Positions 26,572-33,994 of a stretch of DNA of 64,000 bases are shown piece by piece. Under the pieces are notes generated by a model. It saw only the letters and a list, made by a program, of their open reading frames with translations, ran no database searches and was not told the origin of the DNA. The translations under genes were made by a program, and so were the position numbers. The first letter of the stretch is position 1. Each line of letters opens with the position of its first letter. The stretch is from Pseudovibrio japonicus. Its GTDB lineage: Bacteria; Pseudomonadota; Alphaproteobacteria; Rhizobiales; Stappiaceae. Location: assembly GCF_014651595.1 (NCBI RefSeq), contig NZ_BMXE01000012.1, positions 35,191 through 99,190 on the forward strand. Reading direction: 5' to 3'.

Positions 26572-27339
26572 ATGTCGGGGACAACCCCTCCAAAGATAGT
26601 GTCATCACCTGACCAACTTTCTTTTGAGTGTGTTCAGGAGTCCTGCGGATTTGAGGGCGAAGAGTGCATTTGTCGCCCGATGCATCTCCATTTTGACAAA
26701 GCTGAATTACGCTCCGCCAGAACCATCGAATTGAACGAAGGGGACCAGCTCGCGCCGGAAGATTTTCCCGAGCCTGTCGTCTTTGCAGTTCTCAATGGTG
26801 TAATCGCTATCGAGAGCCACCTGAGTGATGGCCGCCGCTCTCTTCTCACGCTCCGCTTCCCGGGCGAATATCTGGACATGAACCGGGCGGATCGGCACGC
26901 CTCAGGTGAAGTGGTCGCGCTCGCGCCAACAAGTGTGAAGCTTGTTCCGCTCAGCATCTTTGAAGAGTTGCTTCTGAAGGATTCCAATCTGCGCCGCATC
27001 TACTGGCGTCGCGCAACCGACATCATGCACCAACAGTTCGACCATTCCTCTGATCTGGGCAAAAAGACCCCGACAGAACGCATGGCCTCCTTTATCTTCG
27101 AGCTCCGCAACCGCATGAGCATCCCGCGCTTTGTAGAGGAGTTCACACTCCCAATCTCAAGGCAGTCCATCGCGGATTATCTTGGCCTGCGCGCAGAGAC
27201 CGTAAGCCGTGTTCTCAAGGGTCTGGAAAAAGAAGGCGCCGTCAAGCTGATCGGCAAACACAAGATCGCGATTCTCGATTTCAAAGGCCTGCGCATGATC
27301 GCGAACGGCTCCCGCCCACGCCTGTCCAATCACCGCTGA
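26572..27339 (+). CDS. Crp/Fnr family regulator with four N-terminal cysteines
   Basis: 255 residues: N-terminal extension with C20, C25, C32 and C34, a cyclic-nucleotide-binding-like beta-roll (about 45-150), the dimer helix and a C-terminal winged helix-turn-helix (TLPISRQSIADYLGLRAETVSRVLKGLEKEGA, about 190-222). The recognition helix carries the E--SR pattern of FNR-type TTGAT readers. The four cysteines all sit in the N-terminal extension, none in the beta-roll, so any Fe-S cluster would be bound differently from E. coli FNR (C20, C23, C29, C122). It is divergent from the idr operon, with an FNR box in front of each gene, so oxygen- or redox-controlled idr expression with autoregulation is likely. 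Confidence 0.88.
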   Translation: MSGTTPPKIVSSPDQLSFECVQESCGFEGEECICRPMHLHFDKAELRSARTIELNEGDQLAPEDFPEPVVFAVLNGVIAIESHLSDGRRSLLTLRFPGEYLDMNRADRHASGEVVALAPTSVKLVPLSIFEELLLKDSNLRRIYWRRATDIMHQQFDHSSDLGKKTPTERMASFIFELRNRMSIPRFVEEFTLPISRQSIADYLGLRAETVSRVLKGLEKEGAVKLIGKHKIAILDFKGLRMIANGSRPRLSNHR

Positions 27340-27446
27340 TCAATCCTTGCAGCGCTAAGAGCTGGAAACCACACCAGCTCTTCCAAGCTCTCCTCACCTT
27401 CCACGGTATCATCGGGCACAGCGCCCTCGCCAAATCGGGCGTAGGA

Positions 27447-28595
27447 TCACACCGCCATCTCTTCAACGCCAACCAGTTCAAAAGAGCCCAGTGGAGTCTC
27501 AACGCCATTGAGCAGCACGGCCAGCCTGTGCTCACCCTCATAATACCGGCGTGTCGTAATTGGCCTGATGTTATGCTGCCCCACAACACTGAGAGTCTGG
27601 CCGGCTTTCAACGTCCCGCGCTTCAGCTTAAAAACCTTGGGCGCCAGCTTACCGTTGGCTTTGCGGTGGTACAATATGAAGTCCAGCATGTAGGAGGTCG
27701 CCTTATCTGATGAGTTCTCAATCTCCACTGAGAACCCCAGCTTCGATCCAAACTCTACCCGATTATCTCTCAAGGTCCCCGAAACCACCTTCACATGCTC
27801 CGGGTCATACCCCAACACCGCAAGGCTCGGTAAATGCGCTGCCTTCACATTGCTCCGCAGCGCATGACGCACCAGCCGCTCTGTCTGCACAGAAGGCTTT
27901 TCAAGCCACCTCCCACAAACCTCCGCGACCAAATCCGGATGATCCTTGGAAATATCGTTGAGGTGATTAGCAACAGAGCGGCGCACATATTCCGTCTCAT
28001 CGTCCTTGAGCTTCTCTAATAACGGCAGACACTTCTCCGGCGCCTCAATGAAACCTTTCAGTCGAAGCCCCCAGGGCAGTCGCGGCCGCGTTCCTTCGGA
28101 AACAAGTCGCCGCACATGCGCGCTCTCATCCTCGGCCCATTCAGTCAGTAGAGTCATGGCTTCCGCCTCGTATCGCTCAATGAAAGGCCGAATAGCAAAC
28201 TCGGCTGAAAACCGGCAGGTCATCTCCTTCATGGCGGACATAGAAAGCTCAAAGTCCTCCAAACCATAAAGCAGCACGTAGTCCGTAAACGGCATGGTGA
28301 TGAAGCCGGAAAGCCCACTGGACCGACTATCCCACAGCGGCTCATCATCCATAGCCAGCGGCGCCGAAAGCGTAGCCAGCATAATCCTCAGGGCTACGCT
28401 ATAGTCCTCAGGCAGATGCCGCCGCAAACACCGAGCCAGATGGAACGACCGCTCCTTCAGCTCCAGATCACTCAAGCCATCCATCGCGTCAACAATGAAG
28501 CCAGCTGCATCAAAACCGGAATGAACCTCTGCTAACGCAGAGGCCATCCGTTCAATCGCGGCTTGATTAAATAACTCTTTGAAAGGTTCAGCCAT
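27447..28595 (-). CDS. AlkC-type DNA alkylation-repeat glycosylase with Ig-like C-terminus
   Basis: 382 residues. The N-terminal two thirds are helical HEAT-like repeats of the AlkC/AlkD superfamily, which excise N3-methyladenine and related cationic lesions without flipping the base. The block RRLVSEGTRPRLPWG (about 162-176) is characteristic, followed by DDETEYVRRSVANHLNDISKD. From about 285 to the end there is a beta-rich, immunoglobulin-like domain, as in the Ig-containing AlkC class known from Pseudomonas. Its start overlaps the stop of the small gene upstream by 8 bases (translational coupling). It converges with the Crp/Fnr gene. Confidence 0.82.
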   Translation of the reverse strand: MAEPFKELFNQAAIERMASALAEVHSGFDAAGFIVDAMDGLSDLELKERSFHLARCLRRHLPEDYSVALRIMLATLSAPLAMDDEPLWDSRSSGLSGFITMPFTDYVLLYGLEDFELSMSAMKEMTCRFSAEFAIRPFIERYEAEAMTLLTEWAEDESAHVRRLVSEGTRPRLPWGLRLKGFIEAPEKCLPLLEKLKDDETEYVRRSVANHLNDISKDHPDLVAEVCGRWLEKPSVQTERLVRHALRSNVKAAHLPSLAVLGYDPEHVKVVSGTLRDNRVEFGSKLGFSVEIENSSDKATSYMLDFILYHRKANGKLAPKVFKLKRGTLKAGQTLSVVGQHNIRPITTRRYYEGEHRLAVLLNGVETPLGSFELVGVEEMAV

Positions 28596-28917
28596 ACGTT
28601 CCCACCACTTGGAAGAATTCCATCGCCCCCGCTTTACGCGGCTGGTGCTCGCGGGCGCTGTCTAGCAGAGAAAAATAAGCCTGCCCCGCTGCATGATCCC
28701 CTGCCGCAGCAACAGCTTTCTTGCTGGCACTGTCGTTCGCCCACACCACAATATCAGCATAAGCACCATCCGCATGCTTTACCAGAGAGCGCCGCACAAA
28801 CCCCTCAAACCCGTCCAGAAACTCATTCTGAAACCGCTCAGAAGCCTCCAAAAGGTCTGCTTCTGTTTTATTGGGAGACAGGTGAAATGGTGCAAATTCA
28901 ATAACTTGATTGGTCAT
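28588..28917 (-). CDS. Small protein of probable dimeric alpha-beta barrel type
   Basis: 109 residues from the ATG at 28917; an ORF start at 28980 would run into the divergent operator. The pattern ..VIEFAPFHLSPNKTEADLLEASERFQNEFL..GFVRR.. followed by ADIVVWAND, then AFFSLL-like and MEFFQVV segments, resembles dimeric alpha-beta barrel (antibiotic biosynthesis monooxygenase-like) proteins. It overlaps the AlkC-type gene, so the two form an operon, both divergent from the WYL regulator. Enzymatic role unknown. Confidence 0.7.
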   Translation of the reverse strand: MTNQVIEFAPFHLSPNKTEADLLEASERFQNEFLDGFEGFVRRSLVKHADGAYADIVVWANDSASKKAVAAAGDHAAGQAYFSLLDSAREHQPRKAGAMEFFQVVGTYG

Positions 28918-28963
28918 CTTTATTTTCCCGAAATGTTTGGACGACCTATTTGTATGGACAACT

Positions 28964-28980
28964 ATGTCACTTAATGACAT
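28964..28980. promoter_or_regulatory. Palindromic candidate operator for the WYL regulator
   Basis: Perfect dyad ATGTCA-cttaa-TGACAT, 9 bases before the WYL regulator start and 46 bases before the divergent gene start. The position suits autoregulation and control of both directions. Confidence 0.5.
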
Positions 28981-28989
28981 ATTTCTTCA

Positions 28990-29748
28990 ATGAACCTACA
29001 AAGAAGCGGAACAACCAGAGCAACAGCGCTGAAACGCCTTGACCGGCTGGAGCAAATTGAAGCTCTGCTGAAATCTGGCGACTGCCCGACAACGCACGAT
29101 CTGGCGGCCGAGCTCGGGATTTCCCAGCGCACTCTGTTCCGTGATCTGGAATTGCTGCGCGAGCGTGGTCTTCCCATCGAAGCGGACAAAGGCCGCGGCG
29201 GCGGCATGCGCCTTCAGTCCCGCTGGGGTGTTGGCCGGCTCAAGCTGGAATACAAAGAGGCAATTGATCTGCTCATCAGCCTCGCCATCGCAGAAAACAT
29301 GCGCTCCCCGCTCCTGCTGGCCAACCTCAAGCCCATCCGCAGAAAGCTTATCGCCTCGTTTTCACCTGAGCTTCGATCACGGGTCGACACGCTGAAATCC
29401 CGCATCTGGATTGGAGAAACTGCCTCTCTTTCCGTCTACGGCTCATTTGAAGACATCGACAGTGAGGCCATGAGCCCGATCAACGAAGCATTCTTGATGA
29501 ACAAGTGTATTCAGATCGAATACAGCGACCAAAACAACAACCTCTCCAGCCGAACCATAGAGCCGCACTATCTCTTTCTGAGCTATCCCGTTTGGTACAT
29601 CATGGCCTGGGATCACCTGCGTAACGCTGTCCGCACATTCCGCCTCGACCGTATCAGACACGCCCAAACACTGGAAAAAAGCTTTGCCGTCAAACCAAAG
29701 CAGCCCTTCATAGATGCCATCGACGGCATAGAGCCCTCAACACCTTAA
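28990..29748 (+). CDS. YafY family HTH/WYL transcriptional regulator
   Basis: 252 residues: N-terminal helix-turn-helix (LAAELGISQRTLFRDLELLRERGLPIEA, about 40-65) and a C-terminal WYL domain (about 150-240, with the PHYLFLSYPVWYIMAWD core) that senses ligands, often nucleic-acid fragments. It is divergent from the AlkC operon with a palindrome in between, so it is a plausible regulator of that alkylation-repair unit. Similar WYL regulators often sit next to DNA-damage genes. Confidence 0.88.
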   Translation: MNLQRSGTTRATALKRLDRLEQIEALLKSGDCPTTHDLAAELGISQRTLFRDLELLRERGLPIEADKGRGGGMRLQSRWGVGRLKLEYKEAIDLLISLAIAENMRSPLLLANLKPIRRKLIASFSPELRSRVDTLKSRIWIGETASLSVYGSFEDIDSEAMSPINEAFLMNKCIQIEYSDQNNNLSSRTIEPHYLFLSYPVWYIMAWDHLRNAVRTFRLDRIRHAQTLEKSFAVKPKQPFIDAIDGIEPSTP

Positions 29749-29777
29749 GAGCTAACCCTATGCGATAAAAGAGAAAA

Positions 29778-29813
29778 CAAAAGCCCGGCAGAACACACCG
29801 CCGGGCTTTCTTC
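29778..29813. terminator. Bidirectional terminator between WYL and NTF2-like genes
   Basis: AAAGCCCGGC-agaacacacc-GCCGGGCTTT, 10-bp stem with A-rich and T-rich flanks, between two convergent stop codons. Confidence 0.88.
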
Positions 29814-29815
29814 AC

Positions 29816-30289
29816 TTACTTCGTCGCCGCGAGCTGAGCGCCAAGGGCAGCAAGCTCTTCAACGTGCCAGAACTCCTGGATCTTGCCGTCTTCAACGCGG
29901 TAAACCTCAAAACCAGCAATATCAAAGGCATTGCCGTTCGCGTCAGCACCGAACAGACCATCTGTGTTGGTGCCTTTATAACGCCAGTAGATCAGCACCT
30001 TGTCGTCACCGATTGGCTCAACCATTCCAAGCTCATGACGGGAGTCCGGCGCACCTGCTGCCAGCGCCGTAAACGTACCAACTGCAGCCTGCTTGGCGTT
30101 CTGGCCCGGGCGGCCATTGTGATCCACCATATCATCCGCGTAGAACTCGGCCAGCTTGGCTGGGTCAAACGGACGGGTATCTGCAACCTCGTAGAATTTA
30201 CTCAGAAGATCAGTTGCTTCGGTCGCACCGGCAACAACGGTTGAAAGAGCAAGAGCTGCTGCAGCCGCAGCAATCTTCAGTCTGTTCAT
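29816..30289 (-). CDS. Secreted NTF2/SnoaL-like protein
   Basis: 157 residues with a Sec signal peptide (MNRLKIAAAAAALALSTVVAGA). The mature part has the SnoaL/NTF2 cone fold pattern: LLSKFYEVADTR, FYADDMVDHNG, then YWRYKGTN, FDIAGFEVYRVEDGKIQEFWHVEE. Such proteins are ketosteroid-isomerase-like and are often of unknown substrate. It is divergent from an HxlR regulator, which probably controls it. Confidence 0.85.
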   Translation of the reverse strand: MNRLKIAAAAAALALSTVVAGATEATDLLSKFYEVADTRPFDPAKLAEFYADDMVDHNGRPGQNAKQAAVGTFTALAAGAPDSRHELGMVEPIGDDKVLIYWRYKGTNTDGLFGADANGNAFDIAGFEVYRVEDGKIQEFWHVEELAALGAQLAATK

Positions 30290-30349
30290 TGGAGTGTTTC
30301 CCTTGATTTCATAAGTCAGGCCCCATATGAAACTCTGGAAGCAAAAGGT

Positions 30350-30377
30350 CTAGTACGCACTATTTTAGCGCCTAGTA
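30350..30377. promoter_or_regulatory. Direct repeats in the HxlR/NTF2 divergent promoter
   Basis: CTAGTAc (30350) and CTAGTAt (30372) are 22 bases apart, two helical turns, and lie 22-49 bases before the HxlR start codon. Candidate HxlR binding sites; the only evidence is position and repetition. Confidence 0.3.
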
Positions 30378-30398
30378 TACATAAGGGTACTGCACACA

Positions 30399-30758
30399 AT
30401 GAGCGCAGAAGACACCGACACACCCGGCGGAGCCTTCATCGGCTATAAGACCTGCCCGGTACGGCGAACACTTTCCATTTTGAACGGTAAGTGGAAACCA
30501 TTGATAATATACGAGCTTTTACCCGGACCTTGCCGTTTTAATGAGCTAAAACGAAGGCTACCCGGCGTCTCCCAACGCCTTCTGACTGCGCAGCTCAGAG
30601 CTCTCGAAGCCGATGGAATCGTAGATCGCAAAGTGATGGAAGTCGTCCCACCGCATGTGGAATACTCCCTTTCAGAGAAAGGTAGATCCCTGCACCCGGT
30701 CCTTCAAGCGATGGAGATATGGGGCGAGAACGAGATCAAAAACTACCCGATCTCCTAA
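30399..30758 (+). CDS. HxlR family transcriptional regulator
   Basis: 119-residue winged helix protein with the full HxlR signature: CPVRRTLSILNGKWKPLIIYELLPGPCRFNELKRRLPGVSQRLLTAQLRALEADG. C19 before the helix occupies the place of the redox- or quinone-reactive Cys found in several HxlR/YodB sensors, so thiol-based sensing is possible. It is divergent from the NTF2-like gene. Its stop codon overlaps the stop of the convergent membrane protein gene by four bases. Confidence 0.93.
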   Translation: MSAEDTDTPGGAFIGYKTCPVRRTLSILNGKWKPLIIYELLPGPCRFNELKRRLPGVSQRLLTAQLRALEADGIVDRKVMEVVPPHVEYSLSEKGRSLHPVLQAMEIWGENEIKNYPIS

Positions 30759-30961
30759 TCCTTACGCTCGTAGTGATAGGTGATTTTCGGCTTATCTTTG
30801 CCAAACAGAATCTTCAGAATCACAAGGGGAACTGTGATGGCAATGATAGCCAGCATCAGGCCGGAGGCCATCCCTATCACAAGCAGGATAAACGCCAGCA
30901 AAGCCATTGCGAACAGCAATGCAATCATGCGTCCGGTCAGGTACTCCAGATACTTCATCAT
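30755..30961 (-). CDS. Small two-helix membrane protein
   Basis: 68 residues from the ATG at 30961, which has GGAG six bases upstream. Two hydrophobic segments (about 13-33 and 34-54: MIALLFAMALLAFILLVIGM, LMLAIIAITVPLVILKILF) are followed by a charged tail GKDKPKITYHYERKD. Unknown function, similar in layout to small inner-membrane proteins of marine alphaproteobacteria. It has its own upstream region after the hairpin at 31034-31073. Confidence 0.65.
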   Translation of the reverse strand: MMKYLEYLTGRMIALLFAMALLAFILLVIGMASGLMLAIIAITVPLVILKILFGKDKPKITYHYERKD

Positions 30962-31033
30962 CACCATCTCCATGGAACGCACTGTGTTGGTTCTCGGATG
31001 AACCAACACCTGAGATGCGCTCGGACCAGAAAC

Positions 31034-31073
31034 GAGGGCTTGTTGCGCAAATCAATAGCGACGCAACAAGCCC
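31034..31073. terminator. Strong hairpin after the FadJ-like gene
   Basis: Perfect 13-bp inverted repeat AGGGCTTGTTGCG / CGCAACAAGCCCT with a 14-base loop, about 50 bases after the FadJ-like gene stop on the minus strand, followed there by CGTTTCTGG. Probably a terminator with an imperfect T-run. Confidence 0.6.
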
Positions 31074-31125
31074 TAAGCGTTCCGTAGGGTACACTACCAA
31101 AAGATGGCAATGCAACTGAAGATAA

Positions 31126-33279
31126 TCAAGCGGTCTCCCGCTTTTGTCCCGCCAGCTTATCCCCGCTCTCCGCATTCAGATCCGCAAAGGTTCGGCCAGA
31201 TGCAACCAGCTCCTCAAGCAGTTTGGCAGGCAGCCAGAAGTAGGCGTCTTCCTGTGCGTACCGCTTGATATTATTGAGGATTGTCTCCAGTCCAACTTCA
31301 TCCGCATACTGCATCGGGCCACCACGCCAGCGCGGGAAGCCATAGCCGTAGATCAGCGTCATATCCACGTCCAGTGGCCGCAGAGCGATGCCTTCCTCAA
31401 CCACCTTGGCAGCCTCATTCACCATCGCCGCCATGTACCGATCAAGGATCTGTTCTTTTGAGATGGTTTGTGCGTTGATTTGTTTTTCTTTGCGTTCTTC
31501 TGTCAGAATTTCAAGTACAGCAGGGTTCGGCGTCCCCTTCCGCGCACCCGCTTCATAAACATAAAAACCCTTACCGGTTTTCTGCCCAAACCAGCCTTGC
31601 TCACAAATGCGATCCGGGAAGGTGAAATAGCGCGCGCGTGGATCAAGCGTTGGTGCCTTCCGTTTGCGTGTCGCCCAGCCGATATCAAGACCAGCCAGAT
31701 CAGCCACCGCATACGGCCCCATCGGGAAGCCGAACTCCAGCATCACCTTATCCACCTCATAAGGAGTGGAACCATCCATCACGATCGCATCAGCCGCCGT
31801 GCGATAGGTTGCCAGAATGCGGTTGCCGATGAAGCCGTCACAAACGCCAGCACGAACCGCAACCTTGCGCATGATCTTGCCAAGCTGGAAACCGGTGGCA
31901 ATCACGTCTGGCGCAGTCTTGTCCGCAACAACCACCTCCAGCAACTTCATGATGTGTGCAGGTGAGAAGAAATGCAGGCCAATCACATCTTGCGGACGCT
32001 TGGTCGTCGCTGCAATCGCATTCACATCCAGATACGAGGTGTTGGTTGCCAGAACGGCACCATCCTTACAAACCTCATCCAGCTTCTGGAACACCTGCTT
32101 TTTCACGTCGATGTCTTCAAACACCGCCTCAATCACCAGATCAACCTCAGAAAGTGAGGCGTAATCCGTGCTTAAAGACAGCGCCTCTGCAAAGATGCGC
32201 TGCTCCTGCTCAGCAGAAAGCTTACCCTTCTTAACAGCACCGGCAATATTCCCGGCAATGGTCGCCTTGGCACGACCAAGAGCCTCCGCATCTCGCTCAA
32301 TGAGCGTAACAGAAAGCCCGTTCATCAACGCGCCAGTCGCAATGCCAGCCCCCATGGTACCGCCACCAATCACACCGATAGCCTTGATCTGCCGAGGAGC
32401 AACGCCCTCAATTTCCGGAAGCTTACCAAGCGCACGATCAGCAAAGAACGCATGGGCCAGAGCCCGATGCTGAGCTGAGTTCTTCAACTCCATAAACATC
32501 TCACGCTCTTTCTCCATGCCGTCAGCAAAGCTAGTCTTGCTGGCAACCTCAACGGCTTCAACACACACCACCGGAGATTTTTGACCACGTGCCCGCTTGG
32601 CAACCGCAGCTTTGGCCTCTGCAAACATCTGAGGATCAACAGCAGGCGCAACCAATTCGGAACAACGGCGCATCGGCGTACCATTGTCGATCACAGACCG
32701 CGCAAACGAGAGCCCGGCAGCAACTGCATCCGCTTCCTCGCTCACCTCATCCAGAATACCCGCTGCCTTAGCATCCGCAGCGCTGATAGGTGCGCCGCTC
32801 GGGATCATCTCCAGCGCCTTCTGGTAGCCAGCCAGACGCGGCAAGCGCTGCGTTCCGCCAGCACCCGGAATAATGCCCAGATGCACCTCTGGCAGTCCAA
32901 CCTTGGCACCCTTCACCCCAACGCGGAAGTGGCACCCAAGAGCAACCTCAAGCCCGCCGCCCAGCGCAACACCATGAATGGCCGCAATCACAGGCTTGGA
33001 GCACGCTTCGATTTGGTCAATCACATCAGGCAGATGAGGCTCGGTGGCAGGAAGCTTGAACTCGCGGATATCCGCACCGGCAATAAACACTTTGCCAGCT
33101 CCAACGATCACCGCAGCCTTCGCCGTATCGTCTTCTTCAAACTGTTTGATACGCGCCACCAGATCCTGCCGGATCGCCAAAGACAACGCATTCACAGGCG
33201 GATTGCTCACGGTCATCACCGCAACATCACCGCGCAATTCATAGGAAACCTGACCGGATGACTTAAATGAAGAAGACAC
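31126..33279 (-). CDS. FadJ-like enoyl-CoA hydratase / 3-hydroxyacyl-CoA dehydrogenase
   Basis: 717-residue bifunctional beta-oxidation enzyme. The N-terminal crotonase domain (1-190) has the oxyanion-hole segments AGADIREF and HGVALGGGLEVALGCHFRVG and catalytic Glu pair region LPEVHLGIIPGAGGTQRLPRL. The dehydrogenase half starts at about 300 with the NAD motif IGVIGGGTMGAGIA, continues with HFFSPAHIMKLLEVV (catalytic His) and GFIGNRILATY. It hydrates trans-2-enoyl-CoA and oxidises the L-3-hydroxyacyl-CoA. No thiolase gene is adjacent, so this may be a stand-alone copy. Length matches E. coli FadJ. Confidence 0.94.
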   Translation of the reverse strand: MSSSFKSSGQVSYELRGDVAVMTVSNPPVNALSLAIRQDLVARIKQFEEDDTAKAAVIVGAGKVFIAGADIREFKLPATEPHLPDVIDQIEACSKPVIAAIHGVALGGGLEVALGCHFRVGVKGAKVGLPEVHLGIIPGAGGTQRLPRLAGYQKALEMIPSGAPISAADAKAAGILDEVSEEADAVAAGLSFARSVIDNGTPMRRCSELVAPAVDPQMFAEAKAAVAKRARGQKSPVVCVEAVEVASKTSFADGMEKEREMFMELKNSAQHRALAHAFFADRALGKLPEIEGVAPRQIKAIGVIGGGTMGAGIATGALMNGLSVTLIERDAEALGRAKATIAGNIAGAVKKGKLSAEQEQRIFAEALSLSTDYASLSEVDLVIEAVFEDIDVKKQVFQKLDEVCKDGAVLATNTSYLDVNAIAATTKRPQDVIGLHFFSPAHIMKLLEVVVADKTAPDVIATGFQLGKIMRKVAVRAGVCDGFIGNRILATYRTAADAIVMDGSTPYEVDKVMLEFGFPMGPYAVADLAGLDIGWATRKRKAPTLDPRARYFTFPDRICEQGWFGQKTGKGFYVYEAGARKGTPNPAVLEILTEERKEKQINAQTISKEQILDRYMAAMVNEAAKVVEEGIALRPLDVDMTLIYGYGFPRWRGGPMQYADEVGLETILNNIKRYAQEDAYFWLPAKLLEELVASGRTFADLNAESGDKLAGQKRETA

Positions 33280-33414
33280 TAGAAACTCCCTGAGGCAAAG
33301 CGCAGTTCACCGCCGCGCTATCATTCGCAATTCCACGTAGTTTAACAGCGCAATACCGGAATTCCAGCAGTAAAATCTAATTCCAACATGCAGAATTAGA
33401 ATGAGTTTCGTCGG

Positions 33415-33801
33415 TCAGAGCGGTTCATCCAACCCGTTTGGCAACGAGATCCAAAGAACCGTTTGAGCATCTGGAGAGTGGCGGGAAAGATGGCCTTTTC
33501 CATGCGTATCTTCGATAAGCACGAACTCCCCTGCCCCAACGGTTCGCAGGTCACCATCGCTGGTCTCGTATTCCACAGAGCCATCCAGCCGCACGGTCAG
33601 CACCCGATCCGGCACCGTATGCCACTCCACCTGCCGCATCCCCGCCGGAATACGGGAAAAGCGGATGCGAGATGCTGGATAACTGGCGGAAACATCAAAC
33701 GGCGTGGCGTCAGGATGCACCGACACTTTCTGGGTCGGCACCTCAACCTCATCAAAGTGCGACTCCCCATCCGGTGTCGCATAGATACGTAGGCACTTCA
33801 T
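33415..33801 (-). CDS. Small cupin-like protein
   Basis: 128 residues from the ATG at 33801, which has GGGGGAG nine bases upstream. All-beta pattern with a single cupin-type domain (SYPASRIRFSRIPAGMRQVEWHTVP..VLTVRLDGSVEYETSDGDLRTVGAGEFVLIEDTHGKGHLSR). It has one clear His-rich metal-like site (HGKGH). Function unknown. It is transcribed separately from the FadJ-like gene, with 135 bases between them. Confidence 0.72.
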   Translation of the reverse strand: MKCLRIYATPDGESHFDEVEVPTQKVSVHPDATPFDVSASYPASRIRFSRIPAGMRQVEWHTVPDRVLTVRLDGSVEYETSDGDLRTVGAGEFVLIEDTHGKGHLSRHSPDAQTVLWISLPNGLDEPL

Positions 33802-33892
33802 TATCGCAGTCTCCCCCAAACCACATCATTCAATTATCACGCACCACACTCATAGCGAAACGACCGCCATGGTTGAAAGTGCCCTGCCCAAA

Positions 33893-33925
33893 CAAAAAAG
33901 CCGGAGCAGATGCCCCGGCTTTCTC
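33893..33925 (-). terminator. Rho-independent terminator of the glp transporter operon
   Basis: On the minus strand AAAGCCGGGG-catctgct-CCGGCTTTTTTG: stable stem and six-T run, about 70 bases after the glpV stop. Confidence 0.9.
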
Positions 33926-33994
33926 GTTTAGTCTTGGAAGCGCATCACCGGAAACGGCCTCGGTTCCCGATGATGAACACTTTTAAAGCACCAC

